64,000 nucleotides of DNA, from the NCBI RefSeq assembly GCF_932526225.1, contig NC_064043.1:4207501-4271500 (forward strand). The letters are read 5' to 3'. Of the stretch, positions 56,745-64,000 are shown in pieces (the first letter of the stretch is position 1; each line of letters begins with the position of its first letter). The translations under genes were made by a program, and so were the position numbers. The notes beneath the pieces are model-generated. The model worked only from the letters and a program-made list of their open reading frames with translations. It ran no database searches and was not told where the DNA came from. Origin of the DNA: Nematostella vectensis. Lineage: Eukaryota; Cnidaria; Anthozoa; Actiniaria; Edwardsiidae.

Positions 56745-57092
56745 TTAATTTCCGTTACACGTTCTGCAATGATGCTTTTGTCTATCGTGTTCGCATATTT
56801 GAGACCCTCCGCATAACTTACAAAAGGGTCTCTGTTTGCCATGTTCACACATCCCTTTCCCCTTGCAGTCTTTACAGACATATCTTGCTCGTCTGTGCTC
56901 ACAAATGCTACCGCCGTTACATTCTCTGCACCGCGTTTTTCTCCGGTTGTGAGGGCAGATTTGCGATCCGTGACAATCTTTGCAATAATATTTCACTCTA
57001 CCATGAAGACACTTATAATCCGTTGTTCGCTTTACGGGGGATACTTTCGGGTCTTTCACCGTTTGGTTCTCCATTTCTATCAAACCGGTCAT
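56745..57092 (-). CDS. CxHG zinc-repeat protein
   Basis: After the shared leader (MENQTVKDPKV) the product is five tandem units of C-x-H-(G/N/D/R)-(R/K)-x5-C-x2-C: CLHGRVKYYCKDC, CPHNRRKTRCREC, CEHRRARYVCKDC, CEHGKQRPFCKLC and CEHDRQKHHCRTC. The repeats can bind zinc and probably nucleic acid. I know this repeat mainly from large DNA viruses, so finding it in a Polinton suggests gene exchange. The start at 57092 lies 1 nt from the promoter box; the second ATG (57074) is 19 nt away and better. Confidence 0.82.
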   Translation of the reverse strand: MTGLIEMENQTVKDPKVSPVKRTTDYKCLHGRVKYYCKDCHGSQICPHNRRKTRCRECNGGSICEHRRARYVCKDCKGKGMCEHGKQRPFCKLCGGSQICEHDRQKHHCRTCNGN

Positions 57093-57093
57093 G

Positions 57094-57101
57094 TCCTTAA
57101 A
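57094..57101 (-). promoter_or_regulatory. Promoter box TTTAAGGA, zinc-repeat protein
   Basis: Context AAAAGTGATTTAAGGACATG; 19 nt before the second ATG (57074), as in the polymerase gene. Confidence 0.55.
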
Positions 57102-57153
57102 TCACTTTTCAGTTTTTTACGCCTCGATACTCACCCTCCTAGCCGGCCGACGT

Positions 57154-57978
57154 CTACCTGGCGAAGCATTCTCCCAACATTTCCTTCTCTTGCTCATCCA
57201 TGCACCAATCCCAAAACCTGTCCGGATGCCAAGCTACTGGCATTAGTTCGTCCTCCAGCTTTCTACGGAATCTCACCTTGTGTAGCTTCTCCGGGAGCTC
57301 CTCATGCACGAGGCCCCACCTCCACGCCGCACGTAGCACCGCGACAATTTCGTGTAGACCCCAAAACCGCGCGTAACTCATATGCATAATGAGATCGGTC
57401 GCGCCCCACTCCAAGCACAACCTCACAATCTCGAGGTTGCGAGATTCGATGGCTGGTGTTATAGCATAGTCCGGGTCAAACTCCCAGAAGTTTTCTTTCA
57501 GCAGCTTCAGAACCTCAACGTGCCCATTGTACGCCGCCTCAGCGGAGGCCCAACCGACATCGACATCGACACCTAGATCTATCAACAACTCAACAACCCC
57601 CACCTGGCCTCCCTCCGCCGCAGCACCCATGGCCTCGGTCATGGCCTCTCCTCCGTCGGCACAATACTCGTCCATCACCTTCAAAACCTCTACGTGCCCG
57701 CCTTTCGCGGCCATGGACGCTGGGTACGCGAAGTCACAGGCACCCAACTCACAACACATCTTAACGATCTCGGTGTGGCCATTCATTGCGGCCCTGACCA
57801 TCGGCTTTTCGAAATCCGTCGCTCCCCAACTCTTACACAACCTCACGGTCTCGACGCACCCCTCCCCCGCCGCGCGCTCCATAACGGCGTCAAAGTCTGC
57901 GGCTCCCCACCTCGCTAAGGTGGCGGCTTGATCCTCCACGGTGAGATTTGTAAGACTCCCAGCACTTTGCGTATCCAT
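57154..57978 (-). CDS. Ankyrin-repeat protein 1
   Basis: 274 residues, about six to seven ankyrin units of the form G(H/Q)(V/T)E(I/V)(V/L)K(M/L)C..GA.DF. (for example NGHTEIVKMCCELGACDFAY, KGGHVEVLKVMDEY). The N-terminus carries the leader-like LTNLTVEDQAATLARW and the C-terminus the conserved HPDRFWDWCMDEQEKE. It would bind other proteins, perhaps host factors. The last 95 bp are identical to those of ankyrin protein 2. Confidence 0.88.
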   Translation of the reverse strand: MDTQSAGSLTNLTVEDQAATLARWGAADFDAVMERAAGEGCVETVRLCKSWGATDFEKPMVRAAMNGHTEIVKMCCELGACDFAYPASMAAKGGHVEVLKVMDEYCADGGEAMTEAMGAAAEGGQVGVVELLIDLGVDVDVGWASAEAAYNGHVEVLKLLKENFWEFDPDYAITPAIESRNLEIVRLCLEWGATDLIMHMSYARFWGLHEIVAVLRAAWRWGLVHEELPEKLHKVRFRRKLEDELMPVAWHPDRFWDWCMDEQEKEMLGECFAR

Positions 57979-57996
57979 TTTGTTATTACACCCACG

Positions 57997-58004
57997 TCTT
58001 TAAA
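57997..58004 (-). promoter_or_regulatory. Promoter box TTTAAAGA, ankyrin protein 1
   Basis: Context ATTGGTTTAAAGACGTGGG, 18 nt before the ATG. Confidence 0.65.
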
Positions 58005-58099
58005 CCAATTTAATCGAATTTTTTTAGATGTGTCAATTCACATCTACTCCGAACTGACAGTTTTCTGGAAATCCTGATTTCTCTGGAAATCAGGAAATA

Positions 58100-59026
58100 T
58101 CATACCACACCAGGCGTACCCAGGACTGTGGCCACTTCTCTCGCTTTCCTACTGATGGTTAACTCGGAGACGCCCGTTCTTTCGGAGAATTTTTTAAGTG
58201 TAATATCGATCTTCTTTTGCCGTATCCAGTAATAGGTTAAAGCAACCGCAAAGGATTGTGGGCGAGCGCGATTCAACTCAGACGAGCGGTTCTTAGATCT
58301 GTAGTAGAGCTGGACCACCTCTCCCTTCTGTGCGGGGGACGCCGAGAATCTGTCCATCACATCGCGAATGTGGTCCACGACGGTGGGAGACGCTCCGTGT
58401 ATTAAGTAATCTTTAGGCATGTTAATACTGAAGATTTTTAGACCCTTAAGGCAACTCTTCCTGCTCAATCCAAAAGTCTCCATTAAGGTTTTCGGTGTCT
58501 GACACTTACCGGACATCTTGTAGGCGTAGTAGATACACGCAAAGACGATCGCCTTCCGTGGGTCGCCGCGAAAAATCTGGCCTTTCGTCACCTGAGTGTA
58601 TATCTCGTTAGCTTTGGCTACAATTACCCCACTAAAACCCATGTTCTCCACATCCTTGTCAATATTTCTGTCCTCAGACCTACGTACCTGGACCCGACTT
58701 GGATCCGAAGACCGTTTGCTGTCGGAATGTCCGTAAAAACCCCATTCCCTTTCGTGCGCGATCACACGCTGCATCTGTTCCCCGCACTCTAAGCAACTAG
58801 TGACCCCGTCTTCTGTGACTAGGTCGTCATGATTGCAAAGGGTGTTACTACTATCCTCGTCTCCCAAGGAGGCTCTACTAGTCTCGTATTTGGCGAGGGC
58901 TCGGTCAAACAGTGCAAATTCCGGCATGAGGGTGGGGATGTCAACCCTGGGTACAGGTCCGCCGGGGATATTGTATGGTGGTGGTGACCGATCTTCAACC
59001 ATACGTTCAACCGTTTGTTCCTCCAT
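58100..59026 (-). CDS. TFIIB-like transcription factor
   Basis: 308 residues. A zinc ribbon is formed by C64, H66, C78 and C81 (CNHDDLVTEDGVTSCLECGE). Next comes a B-linker-like stretch (REWGFYGHSDSKRSSDPSRV), then two cyclin-fold repeats: GVIVAKANEIYTQVTK..KAIVFACIYYAYKMSGKCQT and QSFAVALTYYWIRQKKIDIT..FSERTGVSELTISRKAREV (recognition-helix-like). This is the TFIIB/TFB architecture. It could recruit host RNA polymerase II to the element's own promoters. No RNA polymerase is encoded. It is flanked by two ankyrin genes on the same strand and shares their promoter type (box 59045-59052). Confidence 0.88.
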   Translation of the reverse strand: MEEQTVERMVEDRSPPPYNIPGGPVPRVDIPTLMPEFALFDRALAKYETSRASLGDEDSSNTLCNHDDLVTEDGVTSCLECGEQMQRVIAHEREWGFYGHSDSKRSSDPSRVQVRRSEDRNIDKDVENMGFSGVIVAKANEIYTQVTKGQIFRGDPRKAIVFACIYYAYKMSGKCQTPKTLMETFGLSRKSCLKGLKIFSINMPKDYLIHGASPTVVDHIRDVMDRFSASPAQKGEVVQLYYRSKNRSSELNRARPQSFAVALTYYWIRQKKIDITLKKFSERTGVSELTISRKAREVATVLGTPGVV

Positions 59027-59044
59027 TTTATTGAACTGTTCACG

Positions 59045-59052
59045 TCTTTAAG
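59045..59052 (-). promoter_or_regulatory. Promoter box CTTAAAGA, TFIIB gene
   Basis: Context AAAAGTGGCTTAAAGACGTG, 18 nt before the ATG. Nearly identical to the box of ankyrin protein 2. Confidence 0.65.
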
Positions 59053-59100
59053 CCACTTTTCAATCCAACACGTGATACCCGCCTTCTAGCCGGCCGACGT

Positions 59101-59796
59101 CTACCTGGCGAAGCATTCTCCCAACATTTCCTTCTCTTGCTCATCCATGCACCAATCCCAAAACCTGTCCGGATGCCAAGTCTTGGGTAAAAGCTCATCC
59201 TCGAGACTCTTGATGAATCTACGTTTGTGGTGGTGCCTAAACAGATCATCATGCACCGCGCTCCAGGTCGGTAACCAACTGCGACACAACGCCGCGGTCT
59301 CGTGGTAGTCATTCTCATGCGCCACCCACATGGCTTCTTCAAAGTCCGTCGCGCCCCACCCCCTGCACAACTCAACGATTCCGATATTACCACCCCCCGC
59401 TGCGTACACCATAGCCCAGTCAAAATCCGACGCCCCCCACTCTTTACACAGCTTGACGATCTCGCCGCGGCCGTGGAGTGCTGCGTTTATCATTGCGCCG
59501 TCAAAGTCCGCCGCACCCCACTCTCTACACAGTTCGACGATCTCGCCGTGGCCGTGGAGTGCTGCGGCCACCATTGCGCCGTCAAAGTCTGTCGCGCCCC
59601 ACTCTTTAAACATCTCCACGATCTCGACATGCCCACCACACGCCGCGTTGATCATGGTCGTGTCGAAGTCCGTCGCGCCCCGCCCCCTACACACCTCTAC
59701 GATCTCGATGTGACCACCATACGCTGCGCGTGCCATCGCTCTGTTGAGGTCCTTCACCGTAAGATTCTCCAACTGATCCACTGTTTGTTCCTTCAT
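59101..59796 (-). CDS. Ankyrin-repeat protein 2
   Basis: 231 residues with five or six very regular units (GGHIEIVEVCRGRGATDFD, HGHGEIVELCREWGAADFDG and so on). It begins with the leader MKEQTVDQLENLTVKDLNRA and ends HPDRFWDWCMDEQEKEMLGE. It is more regular than ankyrin protein 1, suggesting recent repeat expansion. The C-terminal 95-bp identity with protein 1 indicates conversion or recent duplication. Confidence 0.88.
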   Translation of the reverse strand: MKEQTVDQLENLTVKDLNRAMARAAYGGHIEIVEVCRGRGATDFDTTMINAACGGHVEIVEMFKEWGATDFDGAMVAAALHGHGEIVELCREWGAADFDGAMINAALHGRGEIVKLCKEWGASDFDWAMVYAAGGGNIGIVELCRGWGATDFEEAMWVAHENDYHETAALCRSWLPTWSAVHDDLFRHHHKRRFIKSLEDELLPKTWHPDRFWDWCMDEQEKEMLGECFAR

Positions 59797-59814
59797 TTTA
59801 TTAGACTGTTCATG

Positions 59815-59822
59815 TCTTTAAG
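59815..59822 (-). promoter_or_regulatory. Promoter box CTTAAAGA, ankyrin protein 2
   Basis: Context AAAAGTGGCTTAAAGACATG, 18 nt before the ATG. Confidence 0.65.
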
Positions 59823-59851
59823 CCACTTTTCAAAGGCTTTCTAGATGTGAA

Positions 59852-59878
59852 GCCGAGAGGCTAGCCTCTCGAGCTCCC
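59852..59878 (-). repeat. Palindromic repeat, copy 7 (right end)
   Basis: Contains the perfect 18-bp palindrome CGAGAGGCTAGCCTCTCG (59854-59871) followed by AGCTCCCC. It mirrors copy 1 at the other end of the element. Confidence 0.85.
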
Positions 59879-59914
59879 CCCCCACCTGGGGTGTCTCCGC
59901 ACCACATCCGTGGA

Positions 59915-60157
59915 CTAGTATCTTACCCATCTTTTTTCGCCATACCGTGGCATGGAGACTAACATTGCTAGAACACCAAGGACAATTGTCGCCGCTCCGG
60001 CCACAAACCCAACGGGGTCGAAGCTTCCGTATTCTGAGTCTTCATAGTAATCAGCGTTACAACAGCAGTGTTCAGGCCTCACATTCACCTCCAGCACCGA
60101 GCAACCGCCGGCTGTAGCCGCATCGTTTTTAATCTTCACCTCCGTCTTTAATGTCAT
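59915..60157 (-). CDS. Small Cys-rich membrane protein, 80 residues
   Basis: A luminal or external part with GGCSVLEVNVRPEHCCCNAD is followed by one membrane helix (GFVAGAATIVLGVLAMLVSM) and a basic end (RYGEKRWVRY). A TCTAAAGA box lies 20 nt upstream. It is next to the right terminal repeat. Function unknown. Confidence 0.68.
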   Translation of the reverse strand: MTLKTEVKIKNDAATAGGCSVLEVNVRPEHCCCNADYYEDSEYGSFDPVGFVAGAATIVLGVLAMLVSMPRYGEKRWVRY

Positions 60158-60177
60158 TTTATCTAGGACCCCACACG

Positions 60178-60185
60178 TCTTTAGA
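60178..60185 (-). promoter_or_regulatory. Promoter box TCTAAAGA, 80-residue membrane protein
   Basis: Context TCTGGTCTAAAGACGTGTGG, 20 nt before the ATG; next to the inner border of the right terminal repeat. Confidence 0.55.
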
Positions 60186-60201
60186 CCAGAATAGCCCCCA
60201 G

Positions 60202-60682
60202 GCTCCCCCTAGGTGCGACACGTGACAAAGTGATTGACAGGTGGGCTTGGCCGTCACGTGACAAAGTGATTGACAGGTTCTTGACAAAATGATTGACAGG
60301 TTCTTGACAAAGTGATTGACAGGTTCTTGACAAAATGATTGACAGGTTCTTGACAAAATGATTGACAGGTCCTTGACAAAATGATTGACAGGTTTTTTAC
60401 AAAATGATTGACAGGTTTTTTACAAAGTGATTGACAGGTTTTTTACAAAGTGATTGACGGGTGGGCTTGGCTATCACGTGACAAAGTGATTGACGGGTGG
60501 GCTTGGCTATCACGTGACAAAGTGATTGACAGGTGGGCTTGGTCGTGCAAGAGATCTCTGGCAAACTCGCGCATGCGCAGGTCGCGAGGCTTGGCGGAGG
60601 TGTGCGGAGACTTTTGCGCCATTTTGGAATGAAATTTGGGGAGATCAAAAAGTTGCGCCAGCTGCGCCAAAATCCTACTACT
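60202..60682 (-). repeat. Right terminal inverted repeat
   Basis: Inverse of 43399-43925. The outer unique part matches closely; the CCTGTCAATCA(C/T)TTTGTC satellite block is shorter and has a different order (CACGTGA linkers grouped near the outer side). Confidence 0.93.
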
Positions 60683-60687
60683 GCTGG

Positions 60688-60931
60688 TAGCCCTGTCTTT
60701 TTAGTTCCCACTCCCTCTCGTTTATCCTTATCGCCTGGCCCCTTTCTTTTTGCACGCCGACAGGAAAAAGAAAGAATTCAACCACACTTTGTGGGAAAAA
60801 ATATTTCTACTTCAACTTAGATTCGTCTGTCGGACTTCCGAGGCTCAGATTCTTTAAACTTTGCTTCTGGGAGTACATTTTGCGTTCGCCCAGGCTAAGA
60901 AAGATTTGGATTGATTTGTTGTGCCCGGTAG
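60688..60931 (+). promoter_or_regulatory. Remaining UBA1 promoter/5' UTR
   Basis: With 43080-43393 on the far side this made up one short divergent TMEM165/UBA1 promoter interval of about 0.55 kb before the Polinton inserted. I see no TATA box. Confidence 0.55.
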
Positions 60932-63714
60932 ATGTCACTAGCTGGGGACCAAACGACCTCGCCGCCAGCAAAGCGCCAAAGAACTACAGAAAATTCCGAC
61001 CATCGAACTACCAACAACTCGTTAGCCTGCAACAACCACGTTAACAACTCGGTAAGATACGAAGCTACAGGCCCCATAAGGGAGTCCATATATGGGATGG
61101 GAGTGCGTGGGAGTGTTGCTAATTCTTGCATGAACTTTCATTTTCACGTTTTTTTCCTTCTCTCCTTTCCTAGTCTCAGTCTGTCAGAGACGAGGGACAA
61201 GCTGAAAAAATGGATATTGACGAAGGATTGTACTCACGGCAACTGTAAGTTTGGGATATTTCTATTTCAGGTCCCGCCTTCGTTTGATCCCCATAGCTCG
61301 TTAGGAAATATTATTGCTGACTAGGAAGAATGCTATGTCACTTTGTGACTTATTCAAATAACTTTTCACGGACGTTTGTCTAGATGCGATTTTCGCGATT
61401 TTGTAAAGGTTGTGTCCGTGATGTAGCTGTTATTATAGTTTAAAACTATTCTGTATAGTACACGCTGTACATATTTAGACAATTTGGACAGAAATATGAG
61501 ATATTAAATTGCCATGATAATAAAGGGAGAAATAATTATAGTTTTTTTTAACAATTTTGTATAGAACACATAGTACATATTTAGATAATTTCGGCAGAAA
61601 TGTGAGATGTTAGCTTGCCATGATAATAAAGGGAGAAATCACAAGGCTCTGCTATTATTGTTGCATCGTTTGGTTCTAAGTAGGCACCATAATTTGATTA
61701 GTGTGAATTTAGATGTAGTCTGATACTTAATTTGATATGGCAATTTCAGTGTTTATTTATAATAAAGACAGATAAGATTTGGGATTTGGATTTGATACCT
61801 TGACTGAAACCAGTAGGTTCTGAAAATACATGGAAAAGAGACAGGGAAATTGGAGAAATAGATGCAGGCATGGGGGATAAATCTGACTAAACACATCTGA
61901 TTCAGACTAATGCGCCTCAACCTTAGTATTGTTATCAGCATACTCAGTACATTTCCCCTTTTTTTCAGTTATGTGTTGGGGCATGAGGCCATGAAAAAGA
62001 TGGCTGTTTCCAATGTCCTCATCTCTGGATTGAGGGGTCTTGGTGTAGAAATAGGTGTGTATAAGGGCATTGAATATTTTAAGAAATGTTGTGCTTGGTC
62101 CTTGCCTATTATTCAGCAGTTTCAAAAAGCCCAAAAGCATTTAGAAAAAATCTAGAATCTTGAAGATAAATTTACATTAATTACATTTCTCAGTGAATCT
62201 TTATTCTTGTTTCAGAAATCCAAAATTGCCCAAGGCCACATATTTTTGATACTATTAGAACAGCAAAATCTTGTTTCTCATAGCAACAATTTATCACCCT
62301 GTAAATACAGAATATCTGTACATATTATTTTTAGAGCTTGTTCATTCATTCAACTTATTGTATTTGCAGCCAAGAATGTTGTGCTGGGTGGGGTGAAATC
62401 TGTCACTCTTCACGATACAGGAGCTGTTGAGCTCTCAGACCTCACCTCTCAGGTATAACAATCTATTCACTTTATGCTGTAGCTTTTATAGTAAAACTTT
62501 ACCTTTGTTCATCTATTACAATACAAAATGCAAAATAATACACGAAAAAGCATATGATAAAGAATATATAGGGCTCTCAGTAGTTAGAACCATTCTTCTC
62601 TCTGGTTCTAGAGGATGTAGGGTGTGTCTTTTGGGGTAATTTATAGCACTTACCGATACTAGGAGATTGTTATTCCTCCTTTTTTCCTGTTAGAATCCCC
62701 ACTTGCCACACCAAACTCAACCTCCCTCAGAACCTGTCCATGATTTCAACCCTACACCCACCCTCCCACCCTCAGCCATGAAGATTGACAATCAAGGGTA
62801 TATCCATTCCCATGGATTTCTCATTTACTGTGGCCCTCTGTGATTCATTATCATTAGTTTTGACCAACATCGCCATTTTTATTTCAGTTTTTCCTGAATA
62901 AGAAAGATGTTGGTAAGAACAGAGCGGAGGTCTCACATCCAAGGATTGCAGAGCTTAACACCTATGTCAGTATGTCCGTCAACACCCAGAAGCTAACAGA
63001 GGAATTCATCAATAAATTCCAGGTATCTGTTGCTGAGAATTAACAAGCAGCAACTCACTATCCCCCCAAGTTGCTGCATCTCATTACAAAGTGTATTTTT
63101 AAAACAGAGGGATAATTAATTTTATTTGGTTAGGTGGTGGTGCTCACAGAGTCCTCTCTAGAAGAGCAGCTATGGATCAGTGATTTCTGTCATTCCAAGG
63201 GAATCAAGCTGATCATATCGGACACCAAGGGTCTCTTTGGGTATGCTGCATCATTAGCATTTGGTGCTCATCTTTTATTAGACTGTCACATTTCCTTAAG
63301 CAACACGCAGGCACCTCTAACATCACACTGCACAAAAATTACCCAATAACACCTCTCAATAAATGGCTTGCAACAAGCACCTACCTTGCTAGGTCAGTAA
63401 TGCCAGCTTTGTTTGCTGACACTTTTGATTCTGTTTGTGTGGGGCTTTAGATGTTGAAGACATAGATTCCCATGTTACTGCATGTGATAAATTCAACATG
63501 CATTTATAGTGATTTCATGTGAAAATAGACATTGTTAGCAACTTACCCCTTACAAGATTTGCGTAGGTATTTCAATGCTATATTTGGATTGATTAATTGT
63601 ATTTTGTTTTATTTCTTTTGCAGGCAAATATTTTGTGATTTTGGTGAGAGCTTTACTGTGGTGGACACTAATGGAGAGCAGCCAGTTAGCAATATGATCT
63701 CTGCTGTTAGCAAG
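60932..63714 (+). CDS. UBA1: Ubiquitin-activating enzyme E1, N-terminal exons (continues beyond window)
   Basis: Seven exons in frame: 60932-61051 (ATG), 61174-61244, 61969-62054, 62370-62452, 62888-63022, 63134-63240, 63624-63714. After a disordered start ([12 protein letters not shown], a likely nuclear signal) the product reads [63 protein letters not shown] and [22 protein letters not shown], the inactive adenylation half of UBA1. This enzyme activates ubiquitin with ATP for all conjugation pathways. The catalytic cysteine domain and the active adenylation domain lie to the right of the window. The start codon is only about 245 bp from the Polinton's right end. Confidence 0.93.
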
Positions 63715-63723
63715 GTATCGCCC

Positions 63724-64000
63724 TGTACTACAATACCATGAGTACACCCTAGTCATACACCAATACACCCTAGTCATAGACCAATACACCCTAGTCATAC
63801 ACCAATACACCCTAGTCATACACCTCCAATACACCCTAGTCATACACCATTACACCCTAGTCATACACCAATACATCCTAGTCATCACCTCCAATACACC
63901 CAAGTCATACACCAATACACCCAAGTCATACACCATTACACCCTAGTCATACACCAATACACCCTTGTCATACACCTCCAATACACCCTAGTCATACACC
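63724..64000. repeat. 21-bp minisatellite in a UBA1 intron
   Basis: ACACC(C)TAGTCATACACCAAT-type units run tandemly to the window edge, with occasional TCCA insertions and C(A/T)AGTCAT variants. Confidence 0.93.

Larger units (their letters stand above)
43399..60682. mobile_element. Polinton/Maverick-type virus-like element, complete with both ends
   Basis: The left end begins AGTAGTAGGATTTTGGCGCA and the right end is its inverse. Terminal inverted repeats cover 43399-43925 and 60202-60682. GCTGG flanks both sides (43394-43398, 60683-60687); if the last T of the right end is counted with the flank, the duplication is the 6-bp TGCTGG expected for Polintons. The AG start and CT end, the 17.3-kb size and the gene set (protein-primed PolB, retroviral-type integrase, capsid, packaging ATPase) fit the class. 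Base composition is visibly more GC-rich than the flanks and the genes lack introns. Order: PolB >, integrase <, ten rightward capsid and unknown genes, five leftward regulatory genes. Confidence 0.95.

Noticed and set aside
56672-56902. Second frame overlapping the zinc-repeat gene (MSTDEQDMSVK...)
   Set aside because: It overlaps the clear CxHG repeats in another frame, has no promoter box of its own and no recognisable motif.
57382-59844. Plus-strand open frames opposite the ankyrin genes
   Set aside because: Antisense shadows of regular ankyrin repeats; no promoter box on that strand.

Overview
The window looks like nuclear DNA of a cnidarian, probably an anthozoan such as a sea anemone. 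The host genes are intron-rich with consensus GT/AG splice sites, the sequence between them is AT-rich and full of small DNA transposons, and several genes of the large integrated element belong to families that I recall as widespread in cnidarian genomes. The species is an inference, not something I can prove here.

Host layout, left to right: (1) 55-9479 (+), the 3' part of a LIM-domain scaffold gene (LMO7/LIMCH1-like) with low-complexity Arg/Asp/Glu repeats; (2) 11.5-13.7 kb (+), one or two unrecognised genes; (3) 18713-24452 (-), a class IIb (HDAC6/10-like) histone deacetylase in 15 exons; (4) 25546-38280 (+), a complete CLC-3/4/5-type chloride/proton exchanger in 17 exons; (5) 39932-43079 (-), a complete TMEM165/GDT1-like cation/proton exchanger in 5 exons; (6) 60932 to the right edge (+), the first exons of ubiquitin-activating enzyme E1 (UBA1). 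Between and inside these genes lie PIF/Harbinger-, hAT-, pogo- and foldback-type MITEs and several minisatellites. Some of the minisatellites have copied splice sites of the gene they sit in.

The highlight is a 17.3-kb Polinton/Maverick-type virus-like element, 43399-60682, inserted in the short divergent promoter interval between TMEM165 and UBA1. It has terminal inverted repeats of about 0.5 kb and a 5-6 bp target duplication. It encodes a protein-primed family B DNA polymerase (interrupted by one in-frame TAA), a retroviral-type integrase, a probable major capsid protein, an A32-like packaging ATPase, a row of membrane or virion-associated proteins of unknown function, a possible penton-like protein and, on the opposite strand at the right end, a CxHG zinc-repeat protein, two ankyrin proteins, a TFIIB homologue and a small membrane protein. 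No maturation protease was recognised.

Three features of the element are not explained by the usual Polinton gene list. First, all 17 of its genes carry a YTTAAA(G/A)-type box 18-27 nt before the probable start codon, with subtypes that separate the replication/regulatory genes from the structural genes. Together with the encoded TFIIB this suggests a dedicated, temporally ordered transcription programme. Second, seven copies of a palindromic repeat (core GAGGGGCTAGCCTCTCG) are scattered through the element; four lie in frame inside coding regions. Third, the non-structural genes share a common 5' module (promoter plus first codons), as if promoter and leader had spread together.
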